38,753 nt of DNA from Chloroflexota bacterium (GTDB lineage: Bacteria; Chloroflexota; UBA5177). Where the stretch lies: the NCBI GenBank assembly GCA_025449555.1, contig JANWJD010000147.1, positions 1 through 38,753 of the forward strand, in the 5' to 3' direction. Each line of letters starts with the position of its first letter. Within the stretch, counting starts at the first letter, position 1. The notes under the pieces are model-generated. The model had not been told where the DNA came from, made no database searches, and worked only from the letters and a program-made list of their open reading frames with translations. This document shows positions 24,034-35,454 of the stretch, in pieces. The position numbers were made by a program, and so were the translations under genes.

Positions 24034-25065
24034 TCACACGGCGAATCGCGACACTCGCTTGAAGAGCGGTCGCGCGACGCGCTCGAGCGCCAGGTGTTGG
24101 AGGGGAGATCGCACCAGGTCGAAGGCCCCCACATAGCGCACGATTTCGCCCCCGTAGCCGCGTTTGTGGCGATACACTCCCCATAGATCCTCGTTCTCTT
24201 CCAGGGTGTCGGGGATCCCCCACAGATCGTACACGGTGGCTCCCTGCTGCCTGGCCCAGCGCATGCCCTCCCATTGCACCAGATACGGCGCCATCAGGTT
24301 GCGCTTGATGTCGCTCGATGCGCCGTACATATATTGCGCCTTCGATCCGAACGCAAACACGATGATACCAGCCAGCAGGTCGCCTTCGTGACGGGCTAGC
24401 AGCAGGTTGACCGTTCCGGCCGGCCCGAGCGAGGTCATCACTTGCCGATAGTAGTCAAGGCTGTGAATGGTGAAGCCGTCACGTTGTGACGTCGCCGCGT
24501 ACATCGCATACCAGGCATCGATGCCCTCGAGCCCATCCGTCGAAACGGTGACTCCTTTTTTGGCTGCCAGACGGATGTTGTACCTGGTTTTCTGCTTCTG
24601 GCGCGCCAGCATCTTATCTTCCGACGCGATCAGATCTACCCAGATGGATGAGCGCATCTGGACTGGAGGCGCCGGCTCAAGCCCGGCTCGACGTAATCGC
24701 GACGAGAGCGAACTGGGCTCAATAACGTCCGGTTCGATCTTGAGCGACACGACCTTGCAATCCGTGGCCAGGTCGCGCAAAGCCTCCAGCGTGGCCGCCA
24801 GCAAGTCTGGATCGTCGTAGTCGAGCACGGGGCCGCGGGGCACGTACGCAAGCGTACCGAATCCATATGGCAAGGAACGCAGCAAGACTTGCGCTGCCGC
24901 TCGAATGTGACCCTTTTGCATCAGTGCAAGTCGAACGGACTTCCACCCTGTTCTTTCCTTCAATTCACCCCATTCCCACGATTGAAGGATATGGCCGTTG
25001 GGTGATGAGGATACGAACGTGTTCCAGGTTTGTCGATTACCTGCGTCGAATGCGACCGTTTCCAT
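24034..25065 (-). CDS. FemAB-family peptidoglycan bridge aminoacyltransferase
   Basis: A 343-aa FemX/FemAB-type transferase made of two GNAT-like halves: HILQSWEWGELKERTGW and RGPVLDYDDPDLL in the first; QKQKTRYNIRLAAKKGV, then PYLVQWEGMRWARQQGATVYDLWGIP and YRHKRGYGGEIVRYVG in the second. Such enzymes move amino acids from aminoacyl-tRNA onto lipid II to build the interpeptide bridge on the third residue. The position directly upstream of murE fits. Start ATG 25065 (METVAFDAGNRQTW) is preferred to the track start, whose extra 15 residues are Cys/Arg-rich and unlike the family. Confidence 0.93.
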   Translation of the reverse strand: METVAFDAGNRQTWNTFVSSSPNGHILQSWEWGELKERTGWKSVRLALMQKGHIRAAAQVLLRSLPYGFGTLAYVPRGPVLDYDDPDLLAATLEALRDLATDCKVVSLKIEPDVIEPSSLSSRLRRAGLEPAPPVQMRSSIWVDLIASEDKMLARQKQKTRYNIRLAAKKGVTVSTDGLEGIDAWYAMYAATSQRDGFTIHSLDYYRQVMTSLGPAGTVNLLLARHEGDLLAGIIVFAFGSKAQYMYGASSDIKRNLMAPYLVQWEGMRWARQQGATVYDLWGIPDTLEENEDLWGVYRHKRGYGGEIVRYVGAFDLVRSPLQHLALERVARPLFKRVSRFAV

Positions 25066-25133
25066 AACTTCCGTGCAGAGAGTGCAGTGGATGGACCGAC
25101 AATCGCGCATACGAGCATGGTTGCGTACAAGTC

Positions 25134-25168
25134 GAATGTCCCGTCAGTATAGCGCGGACACCATGATA
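25134..25168. promoter_or_regulatory. Divergent promoter region between femAB and the small membrane genes
   Basis: A plus-strand TACAAT at about 25166 and a minus-strand TATACT at about 25153 stand back to back in the 136-bp gap. Neither has a strong -35 box at ideal spacing, so the exact promoters are uncertain. Confidence 0.3.
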
Positions 25169-25201
25169 CAATCGCTGTAAAGCCACCTATGGAGGGACAC
25201 C

Positions 25202-25570
25202 ATCAACATCAAGGTCCTTGGCGGCGCAATAGGCGGTCTGATCCTCGTAGCGGCCTTGATTGTCCTCTGCTTCATAGATGGCCAGGCGGTGGTCGATGTA
25301 TTCGTCCTCCTCGCACTGCTGGTGTCGCTCTCCGCGTTTGCACTGCTTGGCTACGCCGCGCTTCAGATAGTCGGCCTGGTCAAAGAGGTGCGTGGTGAAG
25401 TGAAGACCCTCATCGGCACGGCACAGGAGACCCTGACCGAGGTCCAGGGAACCGCCCGCTTTGTGAATGAATCGGTTGTAAGCCCGGTCGCACAGGCAGC
25501 CGGATTCGTCAGTGCGACCCGGGCCACCCTGAAGTCGTTTTCCGAACCGTTGTACAAGCGCCGAGGCTGA
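25202..25570 (+). CDS. Small membrane protein, DUF948-like
   Basis: About 122 aa. Two hydrophobic stretches (GGAIGGLILVAALIVLCF and VVDVFVLLALLVSLSAFALLGYAAL) precede an amphipathic helical tail (VKEVRGEVKTLIGTAQETLTEVQGTARFV), as in DUF948/YtxG-like proteins. The track starts at TTG 25256, which would cut off the first membrane segment. The frame is open from TAA at about 25178, and a very good GGAGGG sits five bases before the codon ATC at 25202; no ATG, GTG or TTG lies between. Either a rare ATC start is used, a base is wrong, or translation begins at TTG 25256. It is followed 2 bases later by another small membrane protein. Confidence 0.65.
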   Translation: MNIKVLGGAIGGLILVAALIVLCFIDGQAVVDVFVLLALLVSLSAFALLGYAALQIVGLVKEVRGEVKTLIGTAQETLTEVQGTARFVNESVVSPVAQAAGFVSATRATLKSFSEPLYKRRG

Positions 25571-25572
25571 CT

Positions 25573-26001
25573 GTGTCGGTCGTGCATCATCTCGCACAGG
25601 CAGCTGCCGTCATCTTGTTGATCGAGCTCCTGGTCGTGCTCATCATATTTCTGGCCCTTGCCGGTGGGCTGGCATTTGGTCTGCATTGGGTGCGGGGCAA
25701 GACGGATTGGGCATTCGACAAAGCCAATGGCTATCTCGCACTCGTTCCGAAGTACACGCAAACCGGCACGGACCTGATAGCGAAGCCCATTATTCTGGGC
25801 GGCGGCGGTGTGGCTCGCGTGGTCGCGACTGGAGAGGCAATTCGGCGACAGGTTCGGCGGAATCAGACGTCGCGTCCGCCCGTTGAACCGCCGACAGGCA
25901 CGTCGCGTCCTCTTGACCCGGAAACCACCATGGCGGTGCCTGCCGTTTCCGACCCGACCGTCGTCCTGCCACGAGTTCCGGAACCAACCCGCCCGTCCTG
26001 A
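25573..26001 (+). CDS. Small single-pass membrane protein
   Basis: A 142-aa protein from GTG 25573. A strong transmembrane helix is at residues 11-38 (AAVILLIELLVVLIIFLALAGGLAFGL), followed by a short helical region and a Pro/Thr-rich C-terminal tail (PVEPPTGTSRPLDPE). No family is recognised. It is coupled to the preceding gene (2-base gap), and the pair probably acts together at the membrane. Confidence 0.75.
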   Translation: MSVVHHLAQAAAVILLIELLVVLIIFLALAGGLAFGLHWVRGKTDWAFDKANGYLALVPKYTQTGTDLIAKPIILGGGGVARVVATGEAIRRQVRRNQTSRPPVEPPTGTSRPLDPETTMAVPAVSDPTVVLPRVPEPTRPS

Positions 26002-26060
26002 TGCTCACTCGCGAAGTCCCACGTCGCACCGCGAAGTCTCCCGGCACTGAGTTCCGGTAG

Positions 26061-26091
26061 GGCGGGCCCGCGCGAAGCGCAGTGGCCCGCC
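26061..26091. terminator. Hairpin between convergent genes
   Basis: GGCGGGCC (26061-26068) pairs perfectly with GGCCCGCC (26084-26091) around a 15-base loop. There is no T run, so intrinsic termination is uncertain, but the place between convergent genes fits a bidirectional terminator. Confidence 0.45.
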
Positions 26092-26181
26092 GCCCGGCCG
26101 CACTTCGAGGCCCCGACACCCGGATTGAGGCACCGGCGACGCCCGTGGCATTGCTCGACGGTCACGGGGTGCGTACCTTCT

Positions 26182-26994
26182 CTACCCCTGGATCTGAGCG
26201 ACTTCAGGTCTGCGGTCCACCGCATGAGCCTCCAGGTACGTGCGCACTGTGGTGAAGCCCAGTCGCTCATAACAACGCAGCGCGGACGCATTGTCGGCAC
26301 GTACGTTTAGCACCACGTCCTCGACTCCCAACTCGAGCAGCGTAGTCGTAACCGCCCCCGTTGTTGCCTGGGCCAGCCCCCGCCCTCGGCGATCCGGCCG
26401 GGTAAACACGCCTCCAACCGCGCCGATTCGATGCTGACTCGACCAGGCATGCGTGCCGGCCACTGCTACCAGAGACTCACCTTCATAGACGCCGAAGTAC
26501 ACTCCGTGGGCGAGCGTCGCGTCATCGAAAAAGGCACTGTTACGCTCGGTTCCATACAGTTCCTCCATCGCCGGTCGGTCCCGCGCCGATAGTCGCACGA
26601 GGTGTTCGCTCGATGCAGGTGGTGAAAACCCGGCAGCAGCTACCGCCATTCGATACATGGACCACGATTGAGTCAATCGGTACCGTCGCTCGACCGCTTG
26701 CACATGCTCTTCCCCCATCAACAAGAGCGGTCGGAAGGGAAGATGCCGGCTGGTCGAAAGTATTGCGGCTATGCCTTCCTCGTCCCCGAACGGCAGCACG
26801 CCGGTGAATGCAGGCGTCGCGTACACCAGCACGGTAGCCTGGATTCGCTCGTCACGCTGCGCGGCCAGATACCTTGCGTCACGCCGATATGCCGGATCGA
26901 GGTCACACAAGCCGTACGCCGTCCAGAGCCTCTGGTCTCCCAGGAAGGCTGCAATCGCCGAATCCTCCTGCAGCTCTCGGACCGTCAGAGTCAC
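26182..26994 (-). CDS. GNAT-family N-acetyltransferase
   Basis: A 270-aa protein with a C-terminal GNAT domain: FGVYEGESLVAVAGTHAW, GAVGGVFTRPDRRGRGLAQATTGAV (acetyl-CoA loop RRGRGLA), and NVRADNASALRCYERLGF. The N-terminal 120 residues form a second, degenerate GNAT-like lobe, as in FR47/GCN5-related two-lobed enzymes. The acceptor is unknown. Start GTG 26994 overlaps the phosphofructokinase stop by four bases (GTGA), so it is translated after it. Confidence 0.87.
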   Translation of the reverse strand: MTLTVRELQEDSAIAAFLGDQRLWTAYGLCDLDPAYRRDARYLAAQRDERIQATVLVYATPAFTGVLPFGDEEGIAAILSTSRHLPFRPLLLMGEEHVQAVERRYRLTQSWSMYRMAVAAAGFSPPASSEHLVRLSARDRPAMEELYGTERNSAFFDDATLAHGVYFGVYEGESLVAVAGTHAWSSQHRIGAVGGVFTRPDRRGRGLAQATTGAVTTTLLELGVEDVVLNVRADNASALRCYERLGFTTVRTYLEAHAVDRRPEVAQIQG

Positions 26995-28202
26995 GGTGAA
27001 TCGCTCAGGACGACTCGCGAGGCTGCCAGCCGAGCGTACTGGGGCAGCGCGTGAGGGCCAAGCAACGGCATGGCATACTCGCGAAAGGCCTCCGTGGTGG
27101 CGGGCCTATCCGAGGCGAGAAACGCTTCCGGCAGCAGTCGCTGTCGATTTGCCACCTCCGCGAGCGGGGCTGTGTCGGTACGGGATCGATATGGCCGATC
27201 CGATTCCCGCACCAGCGTGATCATCCGGTCGGTCTCCCCGGTCACGGCGCACCGCACGGCCGCTCGTCCCACCTCTTCCGCTTCGGCCAGGTCCACCGGT
27301 GACGTGCAGAGCGATGACATGCGCTGCAGACTCCCCGGCTTGTCATACCGAGAACGCAAGCCCAGTTCCGCCTGCACCAGCCGACACATGGCGCTCGCGG
27401 TACCACGCAAGAGCGGGTGTCCGAAGTCGTCGACCTCTCCGCTCAACTCCGGATCGGCAAAGGGGTGACCTCGCTCGTCCCTGAGCGTCTCGGTGACGAC
27501 TGCGACCACGTGTCCGAGTTCCCGATGTACTCCCTCGACGTCCTGTAAGAATTGCCGGCGTGACAGAGGTCGCTCCGGCATGTATATCAGGTGGGGAGCA
27601 TCCTCGTCGCTCAGTTTTCCCAGGCCGGCCGACGCCGCTACCCAACCGGCGTCTCGCCCCATGACCTCGATGATCTTCACCGGGTACATGGTCGGCATGG
27701 ATTCGGTGTCTTTAGCGGAGTCCATAGTGGCAATCGCGACGTAGCGCGCGATGCTGCCGTAACCGGGACAATGGTCCGTGAGAGGAAGATCGTTGTCGAT
27801 CGTCTTCGGGATGGCGATCGCCGCCAACTCGTAGCCCCGCAGTTGCGCCAAGCAGGCGAGACGATGCACCGTATCCGCGGAGTCGTTTCCACCGATGTAC
27901 AGGAAGTACCGCACGTCGTGCGCTCGACAAAACTCCAGCAACCGATCCGCCCCCTCATCACCGAGCTTGTAACGGGAAGATCCCAGAGCCGCACCGGGCG
28001 TCCGTCGCACGATTTCCAGTTGGGCTGAGGAGATGTCGGACAAGTCGAGGTACTCTCCGGCCAACGCGCCCTCCGCACCGCGACTCATGCCCCAGATCGT
28101 CTCGACCGCGTGGGCTCGCGCCTCGTGAATCACGCCCGCCAGGCTCGCGTTTATGACGCTCGTTGCGCCACCCGCTTGACCCACGAGAAGTTTGCCACTC
28201 AT
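26991..28202 (-). CDS. pfp: Phosphofructokinase, probably pyrophosphate-dependent
   Basis: A 403-aa PfkA-superfamily enzyme phosphorylating fructose 6-phosphate in glycolysis. The donor-site motif is GGNDS (104-108) where ATP enzymes have GGDGS, and PKTIDND (132-138) has Lys where ATP enzymes have Gly. Both changes mark the pyrophosphate-dependent group, in which GGNDS and PKTIDND are usual. The catalytic TIDND Asp and MGRDAGW are intact. ATG 28202 gives MSGKLLVGQAGGATSVIN, the normal start. It is divergent from nifS (199-bp gap) and coupled to the GNAT gene. Confidence 0.9.
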   Translation of the reverse strand: MSGKLLVGQAGGATSVINASLAGVIHEARAHAVETIWGMSRGAEGALAGEYLDLSDISSAQLEIVRRTPGAALGSSRYKLGDEGADRLLEFCRAHDVRYFLYIGGNDSADTVHRLACLAQLRGYELAAIAIPKTIDNDLPLTDHCPGYGSIARYVAIATMDSAKDTESMPTMYPVKIIEVMGRDAGWVAASAGLGKLSDEDAPHLIYMPERPLSRRQFLQDVEGVHRELGHVVAVVTETLRDERGHPFADPELSGEVDDFGHPLLRGTASAMCRLVQAELGLRSRYDKPGSLQRMSSLCTSPVDLAEAEEVGRAAVRCAVTGETDRMITLVRESDRPYRSRTDTAPLAEVANRQRLLPEAFLASDRPATTEAFREYAMPLLGPHALPQYARLAASRVVLSDSP

Positions 28203-28401
28203 TGCCCTGCACCTGCCTGATCATGCGCGTGCCGAGCGCGTGTGCCTGACTCTGTCAGAACTTTGTAGTTCAGGACATCCCTCCTCGCTCCATCTGGGCA
28301 CGGATTCCATCGTACGACAGGTCCCGGCACAGCCTAAAGAGCAGTCACGTAGCGCGATGCGTCCCGTCGCTAGAATACGGGAGGAAGAAAGGCGGAGCCC
28401 A

Positions 28402-29571
28402 TTGAAAACTTCCATCTATCTCGACCATGCCGCCACTACTCCGCTACGCGCGGAAGTACTGCAGGCAATGGAACCGTTTCTCGCCGGGAACTATGCCAAT
28501 CCGTCGAGCATCTATCGACCGGCTCAAGAAGCGCGTGCCGCCCTCGATCGCGCGCGGGATCTGACCGCGGCGGCGCTCGGAGCAAGGTCCCAGGAGATCG
28601 TCTTCACCGGCGGTGGTACCGAGAGTGACAACGCCGCCATCAAGGGTGTCGCACTTGCGTCACGCGACCGTGGGCGGCACGTTGTGACGAGCGCGATCGA
28701 ACATCATGCCGTGCTCCATCCGATTGAAGAGTTGGTGGAACGTTTCGGCTTTGAATCGACCATCGTCCCGGTCGACCGGTGTGGGCTCGTGTCGGTCGAG
28801 GCAATTGGAGCAGCCCTGCGCGACGATACGGTGCTCGTGTCCGTGATGTGGGCCAACAACGAGATTGGGACCATTCAACCGGTAGAAGCAATCGCGGCAC
28901 TCACCAAAGCGCGCGGAATCCCGTTTCACGTCGACGCGGTGCAGGCCGCCGGCGCATTGCCGATTGACCTCTCTCGAGTACCGATCGATCTGCTCAGCAT
29001 CTCCGCCCACAAGTTCTACGGACCCAAGGGCGTTGGGGCCCTGTTTGTGCGAGGCGGCACACTCTGGTGGCCGCTCATCACGGGCGGAGGACAGGAGAGA
29101 AACCGACGCGCCGGCACTGAGAACGTGGCCGGCATGGTGGGAATGGCCCGTGCCCTGGAGCTCCTCATGGAAGAGCGACACACCGCATACGATCACGTGA
29201 GGACACTTCGCGACTACCTGTTCGCCCAGATCCCCCCCCGGATTCCGGGTACCAGAGTCAACGGCCATCCGGAATCTCGCCTCCCCAACAACGCCAACTT
29301 CAGTTTCGAGGGCGTGCACGGAGAGTCGCTTTTGGTCGCGCTTGATGTCGCCGGTATCATGGCGTCGAGCGGCTCGGCGTGCACCTCGGGCTCGCTCGAA
29401 CCGTCGCACGTATTGCAGGCACTTGGGGTATCGCATGCCGTCGCTCAGGGATCGCTGCGGTTGACGGTCGGGCGGGACAATACTCAGGAGCAGATGGAGC
29501 GCACAGTCGAAACTCTCGCCGGAATTGTGGAGCGACTCCGCGGCCTGGCGCCCGTCTCGGAACGCGCCTGA
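28402..29571 (+). CDS. Cysteine desulfurase (NifS/IscS type)
   Basis: A 389-aa PLP enzyme that takes sulfur from cysteine for Fe-S cluster and thiolation pathways. PLP lysine lies in SISAHKFYGPKG (Lys203), the cofactor-contact motif TSAIEHHAVL is present, and the catalytic loop SSGSACTSG carries Cys326, in the long class I loop. Start TTG 28402 is chosen since the fold begins SIYLDHAATTPL right after it, with GGAG four bases upstream; the 70 extra codons in the track lack family sequence. The stop overlaps the ATG of the NifU-like gene by one base. A second, suf-type cluster lies 6 kb downstream. Confidence 0.94.
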   Translation: MKTSIYLDHAATTPLRAEVLQAMEPFLAGNYANPSSIYRPAQEARAALDRARDLTAAALGARSQEIVFTGGGTESDNAAIKGVALASRDRGRHVVTSAIEHHAVLHPIEELVERFGFESTIVPVDRCGLVSVEAIGAALRDDTVLVSVMWANNEIGTIQPVEAIAALTKARGIPFHVDAVQAAGALPIDLSRVPIDLLSISAHKFYGPKGVGALFVRGGTLWWPLITGGGQERNRRAGTENVAGMVGMARALELLMEERHTAYDHVRTLRDYLFAQIPPRIPGTRVNGHPESRLPNNANFSFEGVHGESLLVALDVAGIMASSGSACTSGSLEPSHVLQALGVSHAVAQGSLRLTVGRDNTQEQMERTVETLAGIVERLRGLAPVSERA

Positions 29572-29945
29572 TGGAATATTCCCCAACGCTGGTCGATCAC
29601 TTTCATCACCCGCGCAATACCGGTAAGCTTGATGATCCGAATGCAGTGGCCGAGGGGGAAAACCCGGTCTGCGGTGACACGGTTCGGATAGAGATGCGCA
29701 TCCAGGACGATGTCATTACGCACATACGCTGGTTGGCAAGAGGCTGCCCTCCCGCTATCGCCGTCGCCAGTGCCGCGAGCGTGCTACTGGAAGGCAGCAC
29801 CCTTGAAGACGCCCGGCGACTCGATAGCGCCCGCCTGGCGGCAGCCCTGGACGGTCTGCCGGCGCGGAAAGCGCATGCGGCGTCGCTGGTGCTGACGACG
29901 GTCGCGCGCGCGCTCGACGCCTACCGTTCCAGTCCGCGATCCTGA
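29571..29945 (+). CDS. NifU/IscU-like Fe-S scaffold lacking the third cysteine
   Basis: A 124-aa IscU/NifU-N-type scaffold protein. NPVCGD (Cys34) and ARGCPPAIAVASAAS (Cys59) correspond to the first two cluster cysteines. Where IscU has K-x-H-C-S, this protein reads KAHAAS (100-105), so the third cysteine is absent. It may form a labile or two-cysteine cluster, use another ligand, or act only in sulfur relay. Its ATG overlaps the nifS stop, so the partners are coupled. The gene ends 34 bases before gpmI. The track ORF begins earlier in another frame of nifS; ATG 29571 is the real start. Confidence 0.9.
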   Translation: MEYSPTLVDHFHHPRNTGKLDDPNAVAEGENPVCGDTVRIEMRIQDDVITHIRWLARGCPPAIAVASAASVLLEGSTLEDARRLDSARLAAALDGLPARKAHAASLVLTTVARALDAYRSSPRS

Positions 29946-29979
29946 TCCAGCCCGAAACTCGACATAACGAGGAGTCCTG

Positions 29980-32882
<2,903 letters not shown>

Positions 32883-33066
32883 CCATCTCTTCGGCCCAGG
32901 CCCGCTCGCAGTCTATGTCCACCAACGCCACTATGTCCCCTGAATGAGGTAGGGCCACGCCGGCGTGACTGGCCGCCCTGTGGCGCACCGTGCGTATCTG
33001 GCCAGATGTCTGGGTACACGTACGTGAAATATCGCTGGCCGATGTGGCAAGACCCTGACATCCGGT

Positions 33067-33738
33067 CTACCCAAGCGCCTGCTCGATAAGGTTTACACGG
33101 TCGTTCAGTCCCCGCTGCCGGCTGACCGAGAGCTGAAGCTCAAGTGGTGGCACGCGGATCTCATAGCCGCCCCATGACACGACTTCGAGGCGACTGGCTG
33201 CGATTGGGCCCTGATCACTCGCATATTCAGCGTCTGCAATCGGGACTACACCGCCTACCCACTCGACTCGACAGTGGAGGAAGGCACGAGCAAACGAGTT
33301 GTGCACCCAGCCGGGGGTTACTATGACCGGCTGAACGACGTATTCGAGCAACAACTCTTGCAGGTGAAAGACTCCAGAGTCAGATACCACCAGGTCGATA
33401 TCGCGCGGCGAGGTAGGCAATCCCCGTACAGCTAGGGCTGCACTACCCAGCAACCACCAGTCAGTGTCCATCTCGTCAAGCATCGCCAGCAGTGCGAGCA
33501 GCGACTCACTCCATGGAACCGGCGTCATCCCCGCCGCTTGGAGGAGCATTGGTTCTATGTACTGTTGGAAGTTGTGATAGGCGCGTTCCACATAGGGGTT
33601 GTCGACCGGAGCAATGCTGCCAAACCCACCATCAACATACCCGTAACCAAGCTGCCTCGCTGCATCGTGATATTCCTCCTCGAGGTCATACATGATGAAC
33701 CACGGGTCGTCACCAAACCACTTTAGGCAAGTTCGCAT
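33067..33738 (-). CDS. Nucleotidyltransferase-fold protein
   Basis: A 223-aa protein. Its middle carries the polymerase-beta-like nucleotidyltransferase signature WWLLGSAALAVRG..SPRDIDLVVSD, with GS and the metal-binding DID. The first 80 residues are of unknown kind (DDPWFIMYDLEEEYHDAARQLG), and the C-terminal PPLELQLSVSRQRGLNDRVNLIEQAL resembles the tail of MNT-like and kanamycin-nucleotidyltransferase-like proteins. Its target is unknown. Convergent with eno and 96 bp downstream of the DinB-like gene on the same strand. Confidence 0.78.
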   Translation of the reverse strand: MRTCLKWFGDDPWFIMYDLEEEYHDAARQLGYGYVDGGFGSIAPVDNPYVERAYHNFQQYIEPMLLQAAGMTPVPWSESLLALLAMLDEMDTDWWLLGSAALAVRGLPTSPRDIDLVVSDSGVFHLQELLLEYVVQPVIVTPGWVHNSFARAFLHCRVEWVGGVVPIADAEYASDQGPIAASRLEVVSWGGYEIRVPPLELQLSVSRQRGLNDRVNLIEQALG

Positions 33739-33834
33739 ATATCAATTGCTCCAGTTTCATACAGCGCGAGGCGCCCCTGAAGAGCAACAGGACGAACCCC
33801 GCGCGCTACCACTTGCCAACACTTTCCAGGCGCA

Positions 33835-34812
33835 CTACCGCAGCAATCTCTCGGGCCAGTCCAGCTCCAGCGCGGCGCGTATGTGGGCGCCGCGCAATCG
33901 GTCATGCAGAAGGCACCCGCGAGCCCACGTGTACACCGATTCCGCATCATGGTCGTTTCCAATCGTGGTCGCGTACGCTGCAGGGCTGAGGGTGTCCAGC
34001 ACCTGTATGAGCGCGGCATGGACGGCATGAAGGTCCGACCAAGCACTCTTCCAACGGTCATCCCGGGTGCCCGTTGGCTGTCTCGCCGCTTCCACTGGGG
34101 CGCAGCCTGCCCGCGCGAGATACCCGAGGAATGATCGTTCCAACTCCGCGATGAGGCGAAAAATCTGGGGCAGCGTTCGGCCGCCATCAAACACCGCGAG
34201 TTCCCGTGCCTCGGTGGGGACCAGCGCAACCGTGGTGAGAAGCTCCTTGCGGGCGGCACGCACTGTGGCGAGTAACAGCGAAATGGGGCCGGTACTACCT
34301 CCCGTTTCGTAGTCGCGACTCCAGGCACTCACCCGCACCGAAAGGGACGCATCGCTCCAATGACACTGCGTCGCCATGGACAGGGGAGAGAGCGCGCTCC
34401 CAGATTTGGCTGGATCACCAAAGACGACGGCATCCGGTATGCGGGCGAATGCGTCCAAAAACCTGGTCCGGGCGCCAACGCATCGGGCCAGCGCGTCATC
34501 GAATCCGGCGGGTAGCGGATTGATTGCGATTTCCGGGTTCATCTCCGTTGCCGGGCCTTCCACCGGTTGAGTCAGCACGGAGACGAATGACTCCTCACGT
34601 GCAGCCACCGCGCTCAACATGCCGGCAGCCGATGTAATGCCCTGCAGAGGGCGACCTTCGAGCACCTCGACCTTCAATCCCAACAACGAGTTGAGAAGTT
34701 GCGCCCGTTCCGCCGCTAGTCGAGCGCGCAACTCCGCGCGTCTGTATCGGTACCCTGATTCAATGTGGTCGTTCTCACCGTCGGAATGGGCGGCACTACC
34801 AGTAGACGTCAT
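33835..34812 (-). CDS. Tandem DinB-like four-helix protein
   Basis: A 325-aa protein that looks like two DinB/maleylpyruvate-isomerase-type helical bundles in a row. The first opens RRAELRARLAAERAQLLNSLLGL; the second opens ISLLLATVRAARKELLTTVALVP and continues RTLPQIFRLIAELERSFLGYLARAG. DinB-type proteins often bind a metal through His residues and use bacillithiol, mycothiol or similar cofactors; a clear three-His site is not obvious here. Function unknown. Divergent from the rrf2-suf operon. Confidence 0.6.
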   Translation of the reverse strand: MTSTGSAAHSDGENDHIESGYRYRRAELRARLAAERAQLLNSLLGLKVEVLEGRPLQGITSAAGMLSAVAAREESFVSVLTQPVEGPATEMNPEIAINPLPAGFDDALARCVGARTRFLDAFARIPDAVVFGDPAKSGSALSPLSMATQCHWSDASLSVRVSAWSRDYETGGSTGPISLLLATVRAARKELLTTVALVPTEARELAVFDGGRTLPQIFRLIAELERSFLGYLARAGCAPVEAARQPTGTRDDRWKSAWSDLHAVHAALIQVLDTLSPAAYATTIGNDHDAESVYTWARGCLLHDRLRGAHIRAALELDWPERLLR

Positions 34813-34907
34813 AGCCCGATGATACGAGGTTCCAACTGCGGGCGAGCCCGCCGCAGGGCAAACCGAGCGGGCATCGGGACAGTTCGAGTGAGTCCCACCA
34901 AAACGGG

Positions 34908-34932
34908 TATACTAATTCCGAGTGCGTTAGTA
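34908..34932 (+). promoter_or_regulatory. Rrf2 promoter -10 box overlapped by a perfect inverted repeat
   Basis: TATACT (34908-34913) is a good -10 box 35 bp before the rrf2 ATG; a -35 box is weak (TTCGAG, 19-bp spacing). TACTAA (34910-34915) and TTAGTA (34927-34932) form a perfect inverted repeat with an 11-base centre, overlapping the -10 box. The size (23 bp) and placement fit an autoregulatory operator for the dimeric Rrf2 protein encoded just downstream. Confidence 0.6.
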
Positions 34933-34947
34933 GGATATAGAGACGAG

Positions 34948-35454
34948 ATGATTCGATTTTCGACCCGCGGCGAATACGGTCTCCGCATGATGATGGATCT
35001 GGCGCGGCACTACGGCGCTGGCCCGGAGTCACTGACTGAGATTGCAAGGCACGAAGCGCTGCCGCCGGCATACCTCGAGCAGTTGGTTGGCGGCCTGCGC
35101 AAAGCCGGATTGGTCAACAGCCGGCACGGCGCGCACGGAGGGTATGAACTGGCACGTCCTCCGGCCCAAATATCGGTTGGCGAGGTGATGCGGGTGCTGG
35201 AAGGTCCGATTTCGCCCATGGTGTGCGCCACCGAGGGTGAAAGCGAGATCTTGTGCGAACGGCAGACCTTTTGCAGTGCGAACGTGGTCTGGGAACGAGT
35301 CCGCGATAGCGTGGCCCAGGCGCTCGACTCGCTGACCATGGCAGACCTGATTCCGCCCAGGGAGAGCCAGATCATCCGGCGCGACCATGACACCATCAAT
35401 GTGCAGGCGGTTGCCTCACCGGCAACAGAAGGAAGGAAAGCTACACGCGTATGA
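34948..35454 (+). CDS. Rrf2-family regulator of the suf operon (Fe-S sensing type)
   Basis: A 168-aa winged-helix regulator. It begins [22 protein letters not shown], continues with the recognition-helix region [33 protein letters not shown], and carries three cysteines at 93, 103 and 109 in the loop where IscR and SufR bind a cluster (C-x9-C-x5-C). It probably senses Fe-S or iron status and represses the suf genes and itself. The track start at 34765 lies in the divergent gene; ATG 34948 is the family start. The stop overlaps the sufC ATG by four bases. Confidence 0.93.
   Translation: MIRFSTRGEYGLRMMMDLARHYGAGPESLTEIARHEALPPAYLEQLVGGLRKAGLVNSRHGAHGGYELARPPAQISVGEVMRVLEGPISPMVCATEGESEILCERQTFCSANVVWERVRDSVAQALDSLTMADLIPPRESQIIRRDHDTINVQAVASPATEGRKATRV

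Noticed and set aside
32956-32967. Palindrome CACGCCGGCGTG downstream of eno as terminator
   Set aside because: No loop and no T run; a 12-bp palindrome alone in GC-rich DNA is weak evidence.
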